DNA of 64,000 nt. It comes from Perognathus longimembris pacificus. Lineage: Eukaryota; Chordata; Mammalia; Rodentia; Heteromyidae. The position numbers and the translations under genes were made by a program. The DNA lies in contig NC_063180.1 in the NCBI RefSeq assembly GCF_023159225.1, forward strand, positions 8,305,297 through 8,369,296. The letters run 5' to 3'. This document shows positions 1 through 10,021 of this stretch, piece after piece. Position 1 is the stretch's first letter. The number at the start of each line of letters is the position of its first letter. The notes beneath the pieces were generated by a model. That model was not told the DNA's origin. It saw only the letters and a program-made list of their open reading frames with translations, and made no database searches.

Positions 1-183
1 TATGTCACAAAAACAAATAAGGGCGAGGAGCCGTCCAACTTCCCACCTTACTCTTCTACATAGGCCTTCTCCTCATGTGGTACTCGAGCATGTCATGTCC
101 TTACATAAGCTAGTACTTTTTAGAATGTCCTCTTTCTCTTATCTTTTTCTTCTTCACTTGCCTTTAGAAACCCATGTTGTCTT

Positions 184-275
184 TTTAGAGGAAGGGAGTT
201 GCAAGGGATGGAACCCAGGTCCTCATGTGTACAAAATAGATGTGCTTCCCAATGAACCACACCCCTGTCCTTCAC
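184..275 (-). repeat. ID-like SINE fragment
   Basis: Read on the minus strand this has a tRNA-like head with an A-box-like stretch (GTGGTTCATTGGG) and a B-box-like stretch (GGGTTCCATCCC), as in the rodent ID family derived from tRNA-Ala. It is diverged and has no clear A tail. It is an old SINE relic, not a tRNA gene: the cloverleaf cannot be completed. Confidence 0.5.
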
Positions 276-896
276 CCATCTTTTTCTCTAGAAACCTTCC
301 CCAGCCCACACAGAATATCAGAATGTATATTATATTATTCTGTAAACATTTATTGACTTGCTGCCTGTTTCTAAGCTAGACACTTCTTGAGAGAATGAGA
401 CTCTGCCTCATTTGTTCATCTCTTCATCCTTATGTCCATCAGGCATAGGGTTTGCTGTTCAGCCCTGTACTGAGTGCTCAGAACACAAAGATAAATGAGC
501 TGTAGTTCTTTCTTTCAAGGGGCTGAGTCTAGGAGGTGACATAAAACAGTATTTGATGTGTAAGATATGCTAAGCTAATGTTGTTTAGCTGAATGAAGTT
601 TCAGTAAGACATTATGGTTTAGCCTAGGAGATTCTGAAAGCCCATAACATAAGAGCTCTGAGCTGCTATTACTTCTTTCCATGCACCTTCTTCATGTCCA
701 GCCTTCATTGTCATTGCCAAGTATTTCAAGAAAAGAATGAGTATTAACTCTTCGAAAGGGCAAAGGTCTTAAGAAGGTCATAGCATTTAACCTCTTGGAT
801 GAGATGGAACTGCTAGACTATGGGGGAGGATGTGCGGTACTCCTTCTTGGAATCTAAATGTAATGCAACCCCCAAAAGCAATCTCTCTGTTTATTC
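276..896. other. Intergenic, weak L2/MIR-like traces
   Basis: No gene seen. Around 370-560 the text (a phrase about a decreasing A-rich end, then AAGGGGCTGAGTCTAGGAGG) faintly resembles old L2/MIR-class sequence, but too weakly to set edges. The rest looks unique. Confidence 0.35.
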
Positions 897-1023
897 TAGA
901 GCTTGAACTTGGAGCCTCAAGCTCATACTTGGATTATTTTCTCTAGGCGGTTCCTCTACCACTGGAGCCACAGCTCCACTTCTGGCTTTTTGGTGGCCAA
1001 TTGGAGATAAGTTCCACAGGCTT
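897..1023 (-). repeat. 7SL-headed/Geo-tailed SINE, part 1 (split by L1)
   Basis: On the minus strand this is the right (Geo) half and linker of the composite SINE common in this window: the ACCACTGGAGCCACAGCTCC stretch corresponds to the tRNA-like core and TTGGAGATAAG to the linker. The copy continues at 2220 with CACAGACTTTTCTTCCCAGG. The L1 at 1024-2219 interrupts it. Confidence 0.7.
1014..1023. repeat. Target-site duplication, left, of L1 fragment
   Basis: CCACAGGCTT here and CCACAGACTT at 2220-2229 (one mismatch) flank the minus-strand L1. The sequence belongs to the host SINE, so the duplication and the restored SINE order agree. Confidence 0.65.
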
Positions 1024-2219
1024 AAAAAAATTACTTATTTATTGTCAAAGTGATGTACAGAGTGGTTACAGTTTCATACGTAAGGCAGTGAGTACATTTC
1101 TTATCCAATTGTTACCTTCTCCCTCATTTTCCCCCACCTCCTCCCTCCCCCTTTCCCTCCCCCCACCATGAGTTGTACGGTTTACACCAAATAGGGTTGT
1201 AAGTATTGCTTTTGGAATCATTTGTCTTTTTATCCTTTGTCTCTTGATTTCGATATTCCCTTTCCCTTCCCTAGTTCTAATACACATATATACAGTATCC
1301 AGGGTACTCAGATGAGATACAGTGATAGTGGAAGTACAACCACAGGAAGGGAATGCAAGAGAAACCAAAAAAAGCTACAGCTTCTCATGGCATGTTGAAA
1401 ATAATTGCAACAATGATATAACATTTGTTTCCGTAACATGGAGTTCATTTCACTTAGCATCAACTTATGTATTATAAGGGTATAGCTATTGGGCTGTAGT
1501 GATCTTCTGCTATGACTAGACTAAACCTGTACTAATTATTCCCTATGAGGAAAACCATAGAGTCCATGTTTCTTTGGGTCTGGCTCACTTCACTTAGTAT
1601 AATTTTTTCCAAGCCCTTCCATTTCCTTACGAATGGGGCAATGCCATTCTTTCTGATAGAGGCATAAAATTCCATTGTGTATATGTACCACATTTTCCTG
1701 TCTACTGAGGGGCATCTGGGTTGGTTCCATATTTTAGCTATGACAAATTATGCTGAGATGAACACTGTTGTGCTGGTGGCTTTAGTATGTTCTTGCTTGT
1801 AATCTTTTGGGTAGATGCCCAAAAGTGGGACTGCTGGGTCATAGGAGAGCTCTATGTTTAGCCTTCTGCGGAACCTCCATACCACTTGCCAGAGTGGCTG
1901 AACCAGTTTACATTCCCACCAACAATGAAATAGGGTTCCCTTTTGGCCACATCCCTTCCCACATTTGTTATTGTTAGTTTTCCTGATAATGGAAATTCTT
2001 ACTGGGGTGAAATGGAATCTCAATGTTGTTCTGATTTGCATTTATTTTATGGCCAGTAATGTAGAGCACTTCTTCATGTGTCTCTTGGCTATTCTCATTT
2101 CCTCTTCAGAGAAGTATCTTTTTAGGTTGTTATCCCATTTGTTGAGGGGGTTGTTGGTTCTTTGAGGATTTTTTTGGGAGGAATTTAACTTTTTGAGTTC
2201 TGCATATATTTTAGGTATC
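1024..2219 (-). mobile_element. LINE-1 3' fragment, 5'-truncated
   Basis: Minus-strand L1 carrying the end of ORF2 and the 3' UTR. An open stretch at 1748-2041 (minus) encodes the ORF2 C-terminus, including the cysteine-containing segment [12 protein letters not shown], also present in the other two L1s here. The minus-strand polypurine tract of the 3' UTR appears as the pyrimidine run at 1121-1165. Truncation lies at a point equivalent to about 16300 of the full-length copy. It is dead for autonomous movement. Near-perfect 10-bp duplications flank it and it sits inside a SINE. Confidence 0.85.
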
Positions 2220-2320
2220 CCACAGACTTTTCTTCCCAGGCTGGTGTTGAACCTTGATCCTCAGATATCAGCCTCCTGAGTAGACAAGATTACAGGCGTG
2301 AGCCATCAGTGCCCCTCTAT
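2220..2320 (-). repeat. 7SL-headed/Geo-tailed SINE, part 2
   Basis: This is the 7SL/B1-like head of the split SINE, read on the minus strand. The stretches CAGCCTCCTGAGTAG and GATTACAGGCGTGAGCCA are hallmark complements of the B1/Alu-type head. It rejoins the half ending at 1023. Confidence 0.75.
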
Positions 2321-2777
2321 CTGTGAAAGACATTAATCAATATTGCTGATTCTTGATGTGCTCTAGCTAGGTGTCAAGCAGTAAATTCATTACACACTTT
2401 ACAAAAATACAAAAATAAATCATATTCTATCATCAATCTGCTCAAAATTCCCTCTGCACTTGGGGCAGGATGGAGTAGCAGACAAGTATGTCATTTATTA
2501 CAAGGAAGTTGAAGGTGAAGACAACTTGCCCCTTGTGTTCTGACTTACTCCTTTAGGTAACTATCTAAAATCTGTAAGTACATTATTATTCATCACAAAC
2601 ATATCCTTACTTACTGATTTGTGTTGCCTATATTTTGTAATGGTTTGCAAAAGTTTATAGTACAGTTTTGTAATGGTTGGTACATTCTTTATCTCTTTCA
2701 CCAATGCCAAGTGTTGCCCTCCCCCACCTCCTATAGAGGTCCTAATTTGTCAAGCCTTTGCCAGGACAGAAAATGAG

Positions 2778-2811
<34 letters not shown>

Positions 2812-3055
2812 GTATGTGTGTGTGTGTATTTCTCTGACTTCATTCCAAAATCAAAGATATAAATGACTTTTAGATTGTCCCTTGTTTTGTATTATCCATG
2901 CCTCTGCCCTTCACTAGTGCAGATAATCGAGAGTTCACTCTAGTGTGATTAATTATACAGCCGGGGCTGAGAGCCAACAGTCACCAAGCCCTAGGAGTTT
3001 CAGGCACTTTAAGAGAAATGGATGGGATTTCTGTTTGTCAGACTGTTTAACTTGT
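2321..3055. other. Intergenic, unique sequence with one TG microsatellite
   Basis: I recognise no gene or repeat family apart from the TG tract at 2778-2828. Confidence 0.5.
2778..2828. repeat. (TG)n microsatellite
   Basis: About 25 TG units with two single-base interruptions (TTTG and TATG). Confidence 0.95.
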
Positions 3056-3059
3056 ATCC

Positions 3060-3245
3060 AGTCTTGATTGAATACCCACTCAGTGCCAGGGACTTGTTAA
3101 GACATTCATGCTTTCATGTAGTCCTCCCTGTATTCCTGGGTGGTGAGAAATGGTCATTATCTGTATTTTAAAGCAGAAAAAACAGTCTGAGAAGTCACCT
3201 GACTCTACCAAGCTAGGAAGAACTAGAAACTATCTCAAAGCAAGT
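3060..3245 (+). repeat. MIR SINE
   Basis: The order of parts fits MIR: CTCAGTGCCAGGGACTTG, then a stretch on average loss of tail, then CATTATCTGTATTTTAAAGC, then a run like the core TCTGAGAAGTCACCTGACTC and AGCTAGGAAGA. It is diverged, as expected for a repeat predating placental radiation. Confidence 0.65.
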
Positions 3246-3840
3246 AAGTAATGACCTGATCAGCAACTTCGTTGTACTTCTTAAGAATTACAGGTATTAA
3301 ATGTATCCTGTTACAGTCAAATTGCCTTAATAAGTTCACTTCATTATCTTCTATATTAATTAATATATATACATTTTAATATTCTCATATACAATAATAT
3401 GGGGTCCATAACACTTTGCAGGTTTCCCAAGTCTGTAGACTCTCTGGTAAAGCAAGTTGTTATTTCACAGAGCTAATTTACAAGCACCAGCCTTGTTGGT
3501 CAGGCTTGAGACTGAAACCAGAAGCTGAGGTGGTGGCTACATATCCCATTTAAGTTCCTTTCTTTAAGTGTTTTCTGTTAAAGTGAAGTGAAATAATGAG
3601 CAGTAGCAAGTGAGGAACAGGTGCAAACACCCAGAACAAGCATGGCTTCATTCATCGTGACAACCTAGAAAAGTTGACACAGTGATATTCTCTCTGTACC
3701 GAGGGACCAGGAGCCAGGAGGTGAAAAGAAAGCAATTACACCAGCTCTGCTTGGCTTCAATGTTCCTGTTCCTTGGAGCCCCTTTGGAAGTTGAGTATAT
3801 AAATCCTAAGAGGGCACTATTAACTACATGATGTCATCCA
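3246..3840. other. Intergenic, nothing recognised
   Basis: AT-rich sequence around 3340-3400, then ordinary mixed sequence. No coding frame or repeat recognised. Confidence 0.45.
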
Positions 3841-4070
3841 GGGGCCAGGGGTTCATGCCTATATCCTAGCTACTTAGGAGGCTGAGATTGGATGATCATG
3901 GTTTGAAGTCAGCTTGGGCAGAAAAGTCCAGGAGACTCCTATCTCCAATTCACCAGCAAAATCTGAAAGTGGGGGTGTGATGCAACTGGTAGAGTATCAG
4001 CCTCGAAGGGAAAAACCCAAGTGAGAGCATGAGATCCTGAGTTCAAGCCTCAGTATTGGTGTGAAAAATA
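3841..4070 (+). repeat. 7SL-headed/Geo-tailed composite SINE
   Basis: The head GTTCATGCCTATATCCTAGC and GGAGGCTGAGATTGGATGAT is B1/Alu-like; the middle AGGAGACTCCTATCTCCAAT is the linker; the tail has GATCCTGAGTTCAAGCCTCA, the B-box-like part of the Geo half. It is a diverged copy. Confidence 0.7.
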
Positions 4071-4452
4071 AATCTAGTGTAGTCTCTGAGAACCTGAAAA
4101 CCTACTGTCTGTTGATATGCATCTATGTGATAGGATGCAATTCTGGTCAAAGCTCAAAACATTTGCAGGCTATTATCCCTAAGAATAATGATTTAATTTC
4201 AGCTTGTCTCTTTGAATTAATTTCTGTCTTAGTCAAAACAAATAAATAAGCCTTTGTATTATTTATTCCAGGACCAAACATTGATCACTTCTTACCTCCA
4301 ACTCTATTTTATTTTTTTCTTAACTATTCTACTGTTTCTAAGTGTACTCTTTAAAAAAAAACTTTATTGTTCCTGTTTTCAAGAAAATTATCTCCAATTT
4401 CCCTAAATGATCTTTGATTGCCAACTCCTGTATCTCCTTCTGCCCATCAATT

Positions 4453-4506
<54 letters not shown>

Positions 4507-5249
4507 ATGCTTCTCTTATTATTATTATTAAATGTTTCTCTTTTCCTCCAACAAATGAAAAACACCAGGCCACTATAATCCATACTTTATAATTCTTCAT
4601 GAATTTGAGAAACTCACTTTACTAATTTATCTTTTACATTTTAGTCCAAAAAAGAACACACCAAAGGAAAACAGGCTTCAAATAGAATTCATCATTTCAA
4701 AGCACAGTTCCATAACCAATTTGACTTCCAGTTGTTTTATTATTCCAATTAATCTCTTTAAACCTCTCTAAAGAGTTGGCATTTACATTTTTCATTTCCA
4801 TCGTTACATTCTTCTAATAATAATATTTTCTAGTGACTACACTATTTCTGGGTTTGCAATACATGCAAGTGTTAATCAGCCACCTAAGCCTGAGTGTTCT
4901 TACAGATATCAGTGTCCCATTTTCTCCAAAATTAGCAATGTCACGCAAGCTTTCAGATGCTGTAATTACAACCCCAACAGAGCAGAAAAGCTCCCACCAG
5001 CCACCCAGGCTCCAGCAGCCCCAGAATCAATCCACCCCATCTGGCAACTCAAATGTTCCTTCCTCCCGTTCACCTCCATCTTTTAAAACTGCTTCCTTCT
5101 GCATGAGTCCCCTGTCACTGGGCCTTCAAATAAATTTTCCCCTCAAATTTTCCATTAGTTTCTCTCTGAATATCTATGCATGTTAGCATATGGACCAACT
5201 GTGGCTCTCTGTCCAAGACCCCATGTCACAAGACTTAAAGTATTGGCAT
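4071..5249. other. Intergenic, AT-rich, with a CA microsatellite
   Basis: No gene supported. The open frames at 4061-4249, 4407-4592 and 4833-5186 show no recognisable domain; the second is built from the CA repeat. I see no splice-site context that would make them exons. Confidence 0.5.
4456..4503. repeat. (CA)n microsatellite
   Basis: Uninterrupted run of 24 CA dinucleotides. Confidence 0.97.
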
Positions 5250-5492
5250 AGAGCCAGACACTAGTGATTCACTCCTGTAATCCTAGATACTCAGGAGGCT
5301 GAGATCTGAGGACTGAAGTTTGAAATCAGTCTGGGCAGAAAACTCCTTGAGACTCATATCTCCAGTTAACCACAAGAAGCCAGAAATAGAGCTGTGGTTC
5401 AAGTGCTAGAGAGCCTTGAGTGAAAAAAAAAACTGTAAGGCAATGACCAGGCCCTGAGTTCAAACTTCAATGCTAGTGCAAAAGAAAAAAGA
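5250..5492 (+). repeat. 7SL-headed/Geo-tailed composite SINE
   Basis: B1-like head (CTCCTGTAATCCTAGATACT), linker (GACTCATATCTCCAGTTAAC) and Geo half (GCTGTGGTTCAAGTGCTAGA, GGCCCTGAGTTCAAAC). Its A-rich 3' end runs directly into a purine repeat. Confidence 0.8.
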
Positions 5493-5561
5493 CAGGGGGA
5501 GGAGGAAAAGAAAGAATGGAAGAAGGGAGGGAGGGAGGGAAAGAAGGAGGGAGGGAGGAAG
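5491..5561. repeat. (GGGA/GGAA)n polypurine repeat at a SINE tail
   Basis: Purine-only stretch except for isolated bases, with GGGA units; it starts exactly where the SINE A tail should be, so it probably grew from that tail. Confidence 0.85.
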
Positions 5562-5569
5562 CAAGCATT

Positions 5570-5905
5570 GGCTTGAAGAGCTGGATGCCCAGGACTGACA
5601 ATCTTTGATAATCTGCTGATAATCTTTGTAACTTGGAAGACTAGAGAATGATCAGATCATGGATTGAGGCCAGTCATGGCAGAAAAGGCTTTTAGATTCT
5701 ATCTCCATGGCAAGAAGCCAGACACATTGGCATGTGCCTATTATCCCACTAGTGATAAGTAGCCTCAGGTAAATGGAGCACAACTAAGACACTACCCAGG
5801 AGGGAATTCAGACCCAATCCTAAAAGTAACCAGTAAAAATCAGGGCTGGAGACAGGGCTTAACAGTACTGCCCTATCATAGTAAATGTGAATGCTCCCAG
5901 GAGGC
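5570..5905 (+). repeat. Diverged B1/ID-like SINE remnants
   Basis: Pieces such as CACATTGGCATGTGCCTATT (B1-like) and CAGGGCTGGAGACAGGGCTT (ID-like start at about 5841) suggest one or two old composite SINEs. Edges and number of copies are uncertain. Confidence 0.4.
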
Positions 5906-6664
5906 AGAACAATGACGTTGGCAGGCAAGACTTATGGGAAGCAGAAGGGACAGCTAGCAGTCTGTACAGATGTTCTGCAAGCAAAGTGTAAAGCATCCTT
6001 GTGTCCAGATACCTGGTCTGTTGTTTTTTTATCATCAAGTCCTTGGGTTGGGGACTTTGTCTGTCTACTTTCCTGAGTTTTGTAACAGCAGGTATTGGGG
6101 TAGATATACAGCCTCTTCCCTGGTTAGGTATTTTCCTCACATCTCTACCTCCTGGACTACATATTGAGCAATATGCAGAGCCAAGATGAGGCTCAATTTT
6201 ACTATCTTCCCTCAATCTCTGCCTCTGTGGCTCCAACTTTTCATGGGAATGTAGGATATCCTGAGCATAGAGCTTTGATTTTCTAAAAGGAGCTCCACAT
6301 AAAACAGAAGTTAAGAAGTTAGATAAAATCACATCCTGTGCCTTGTTCAGCAGTATACTCAAAACTGCTAGGGAGCTGAAGTATCATAAACACCCAATTA
6401 AAATTTGTTGAATGAATACATGAACTGTAGTACCCTTTGTGAACAAATCCTGGAATATCTTATGTACTGAATAAATACTTGGTGAATGAAATGAATAAAT
6501 ATAACCAAAGACAATAGCTTCCTGGGGAAGTTTTGAATGGCTAGCTCTAAGGATTTAAGAAAATAATCTGCTTAATATAAGCTTGTTCCCATCTCCCTGA
6601 ATTAAGTATGACTTCTAAGCAGGAAACACACACACACACTAGAATGATAGGTGAGAGTTTTAGC
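5906..6664. other. Intergenic with a 167-codon open frame on the minus strand
   Basis: The minus-strand frame 6362-5859 is the longest frame outside L1. It has no membrane segment, signal peptide, known domain or repeat that I recognise, and its C-terminal part runs into an ID-like SINE remnant. I treat it as chance. At 6370-6500 the text (TTTGTTGAATGAATACATGA, then GTGAATGAAATGAATAAAT) resembles L2 3' ends. Confidence 0.4.
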
Positions 6665-7024
6665 TAACTTTTGATTGCTATATGCAAATACCAGGGACTG
6701 AGTAATTTTGAAAGGAGCATATCTTTGCTTAGCTCACATTTCAGGGGTGCTGGTATGTGATAATGGCTCTTGTTCTAGGTCCTAACCTAATGGAGGGCAT
6801 CACATGGCAAGGCAGAGCAAGTGTACTGCAAAAAATCTTGCTTTAAACTAAAGCCACCTTCTCTGTAAACCACCAAGCTACAAATTGGCTCATCCATTCA
6901 CAAAGGCTGCCTTTATGACCGAATTATGCCACCTCCCTCAAAAATACCTCCCTACCCAACACTGCTGCATTAGGCACCAACTTTCCAACCCATACGATTT
7001 GAAAGATGCACTCAAACCATAGCA
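6665..7024 (-). mobile_element. MaLR-type LTR (MST-like), solo relic
   Basis: The minus strand starts with TGCTATGGTTTGAGTGC, as MST/MLT LTRs do, followed by GGTTGGAAAGTTGGTGCCTA and AATGCAGCAGTGTTGGG. LTR only; no internal retroviral genes are seen. Old non-autonomous ERVL-class relic. Confidence 0.6.
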
Positions 7025-7097
7025 TTTGAATGAGAGAGAGAAGAGATTAAAACAGAACAAAATAAGACAGTCTCCAAATGCTGAGAAATCAAAAGGG

Positions 7098-7571
7098 CCA
7101 TGTGATGGTTTTCCATATCCATGAATTCCCTCATGTTCTTTCCTTCAAGAGCAGAACCTAATCCTCTTGCCCTTGAGGAAAGTGGCGCTGAAGGTGTTCA
7201 ACCTTGGAGGCAAGGTCCCAGGAGGCACACCAGCTTCTTGCATTACCTCTTGGATTATTCACTTTATAGAAGCCACCATTAGCTATGGAGAAAGTATTAC
7301 TGGGAGCCTTACTGAGGCCTCCAACCAGAAAGCAGAAGATTCCCTGTGCTATGACTTGGAAGTGAGTTTTTTAGCTGGGAAAGGCCTTCTAATGACTGCA
7401 CACCCGGCCAACATCTGCTCTGCACCCTCATATAGGGCCTTGAGCCAGAGTTACTCAGCTAACTGCTTCTGAATTCCTGAACTACAGATTCTGTGAGATA
7501 ATCAGTGTTTGTTGTTTTAAAGTACTAAATTTTGGGATGATTTATAACCCTGAAATAGACAACTAATACAG
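7098..7571 (+). mobile_element. ERVL/MaLR-type LTR relic
   Basis: The 3' part is diagnostic for an old mammalian LTR: CTGTGAGATAATCAGTGTTT, then TGTTGTTTTAAAGTACTAAA, ending at GACAACTAATACAG. The frame 7167-7472 lies wholly inside it and is not a gene. I am unsure of the exact subfamily. Confidence 0.55.
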
Positions 7572-8473
7572 CCCCATAAAACCTCTTGCCAAAAAAGCCT
7601 GTCAAATGCTCGTGGGTTCAAAATTCCTTTGATTCTTCTGGATGGATCAGTCTTGGTTTACTGATTTCAGGGGAGCATCTGCAATCCCTCCCCCTGTAGC
7701 GTGAGCCTCCCTTCCATTTACTCCCAGTTTTATTAGCTACTCTTGCTTTCATTGCTATGGCTTTATACCTCTTGTCTCAGTTTTTGTCTTCATGACAAGC
7801 CCTTGGCAGAGAACAAAATACCTACAGGCCAAATAGAACTTTAATCATTCTTTGTCTCACTTGCATTTTGTTTTAAGATGTGAGTTATGATTTGAAAAAT
7901 TGAAAGGAAGTTTTTATAATTTTCACTCATTCCTTGGCCTTTATTTTTGTTTACTTCTTAGGTAGTTATAGAATTTTGAACTGCTTTATCGAGATACAAT
8001 TGACATAAAAAGCTGTAGATATTTAATGTATACAATGTAGGTATGGAGATAAACATAGACCCATGATGCCATCCAACCACCATTACTATCATTGTCATGA
8101 TTTGCCAAAAATAAATATTCATTTACTCTTCCACCCAATAAAAATAATAACAAGAAAAAGTATAGCAGGCCACTTAGATGAAAATAACTGGAGTGGAGAC
8201 AACAGGACAAAACACATTGCAATAGGACTTTTGGAGATGGATAAAACACTGATAAGCAACAAGATACCTAATTTGTAAAAAAGTAATGTGAAATTCAATG
8301 TTCCCTGAAGACCCTTGCAAAGGCCCAGGGCTTCTGAACATAAAGGCTACCCAAAGAAGACACAAGGTGTATATTACAATTCTCAAAGATATAGAACCAA
8401 TAGGATCGATAAACTGTTGAATAGATAGAGGAATGAATGGATAGGCACATACATGTTGATGAGTGGATAACGA
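7572..8473. other. Intergenic; possible old L1 3' UTR piece at 7976-8165
   Basis: The stretch CTGCTTTATCGAGATACAAT followed by TATTTAATGTATACAATGTA resembles a segment found in old L1M 3' UTRs. Nothing else is recognised. Confidence 0.35.
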
Positions 8474-8545
8474 GAGAGACAGACAGACAGATAGACAGAC
8501 AGATAGGCAGAATCCATCCATCCATAATACATACATACATACATC
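8474..8545. repeat. (GACA/GATA)n and (CATA)n tetranucleotide repeats
   Basis: Short GACA/GATA run at 8474-8507, then a TCCATCCA stretch and a CATA run at 8526-8545. Confidence 0.85.
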
Positions 8546-9711
8546 CTATATAGATGCATAAAGACTGGGGAATTAGCTTATATATGTGAAGACTGAGAAG
8601 TCCTGTGATATGCTTCTACAAGAGAGCATATGTGTTATGCAAGAACAGATGATGTCTCAGCTTAAGCATGAAATGCAATTTTGCCTTTCCAACACTCTTC
8701 AGTTTCTCAGCAGATTGGACGATGACAGCTGCTCACAGTGGTCAGAACAGTCTTCTTCACTAAGTCTACAGATTCAAATTCTAACCTCTTTTGGAGTTAA
8801 CCTCACAAAGCATACTCAAAAATACTGCTTTACTAGTTCTTTGAGCAACCTGAACCCCAGTCAGATTAACAGAATTAATCATCATCACAAGGTATAGTCT
8901 GAAAATAGGGTAAACTGGTCTGTTGGGTCACAAGTGGTTTCCTGGGGCTTCTTATATTTTATCTAAATAGAAATTGTGGATAGGTAAAGGAGCAACTTCC
9001 TTAACATTGATGGCCCTGAGTTATAGAGTCTCACAGGCTGGGCTTCCAAACCCAGAGGCTTTGTAACTCTAAGCCCTGAGGATTGGAGGTTTACCAGTTC
9101 TAAGTTTTTGAAGCCAGATGCATATTGTTCTAGGTGCTCAAGGCAAAGACTTATTACTCTGGGTTTAGAGTGCCAATACTCAGTGGCTAGAGTTATACCT
9201 CTTGATCCTACTGTGTCAGACCACTCAACTCCATTCTTTGGTGGAATAACTGAGAACTCTTCTAGTATCATGGCTTGCAGTTTCCATAGCTTTGATTCCT
9301 ATCTTTGGCTCTTCTCAATGTCTCATCTTCCACAATCTGATCTTCTCTAGCATTTTTCCACTTTCTTAACCCTTCCATGGCCCTTCATAGTCCTGGATTC
9401 TACCTTCAGTTAAGCTTTGGAACTCTTCAACGACCTCCTTTAACCTTCAGAAGGGAGGAAGGGAGGAAGGGAGGAAGGGAGAGAAGGAATAAAGGAGGGA
9501 CCTAGAAGAAATAAAATCCAGATCACAAGCCTCAACTAGCAAGGCCGGAAGGATACATAACCAGGAAAACTTGGGGAACTATCAGGAAAGAAAAATGTCA
9601 CTCATGAATTGGAAAGGAAGTAGCTGAGGAATGAATGACCTGGAAATAATGTGCATCATCTGAGTAGGAAAGGAAAGTGTACAGCCCAAGGAAGAATGGA
9701 GAGTAAAAGAA
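8546..9711. other. Intergenic, nothing recognised
   Basis: Open frames at 8586-8897 (plus) and 8963-9271 (minus) have no domain that I recognise and no sign of splicing. Other than the purine repeat at 9450-9487, ordinary unique sequence. Confidence 0.45.
9450..9487. repeat. (GGAA/GGGA)n repeat
   Basis: Four-base purine units AGGGAGGA repeated four times with one change at the end. Confidence 0.9.
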
Positions 9712-9812
9712 ATGGGGGTGGGGGCTGGGATACGTGTTAGTGATACAACAATTGCTTGGCATGCACAAATCCCCAAGTTCAATCACCAACACCTGGTGGG
9801 TGGAAGGGGAAA
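9712..9812 (+). repeat. ID-like SINE fragment
   Basis: GGGGCTGGGATACGTGTTAG start, GCTTGGCATGCACAAATCCC middle and AGTTCAATCACCAACACC end follow the ID element order. Diverged; no Geo half follows. Confidence 0.6.
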
Positions 9813-10007
9813 GCAAACTCAAGAAGAAAGTGTGAGTTACAGGGATCCAAAGCAACCAGAATTAGGCTGGAGTGGAGCACAAGGTCGGCAAAGCTAAAGG
9901 GTCCAGGGATCCAGGAAGCAACAATGAGCATGTACCTTCATAAGCTGCCACCTCACACTATGTCAGAGCAGCCTGCTTAATATCCAGGCCAGGCAATGAT
10001 CAGTATC
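9813..10007. other. Intergenic, unique, target region of the full-length L1
   Basis: No gene or repeat recognised. It ends at the duplicated target site. Confidence 0.5.
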
Positions 10008-10021
10008 AAGACTCTAGATGT
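10008..10021. repeat. Target-site duplication, left, of full-length L1
   Basis: AAGACTCTAGATGT here and AAGACCCTAGATGT at 17531-17544, one mismatch in 14. It marks both edges of the insertion and shows the 5' end is complete or nearly so. Confidence 0.85.

Noticed and set aside
4407..4592. Frame containing a run of Thr-His
   Set aside because: It is the translation of the CA microsatellite.
4833..5186. 117-codon frame with a Ser/Pro/Gln-rich middle
   Set aside because: No domain, no splice or promoter context, and low-complexity composition; chance is the simplest reading.
7167..7472. 101-codon plus-strand frame
   Set aside because: It lies inside an old LTR whose 3' end is recognisable; no retroviral or cellular domain.
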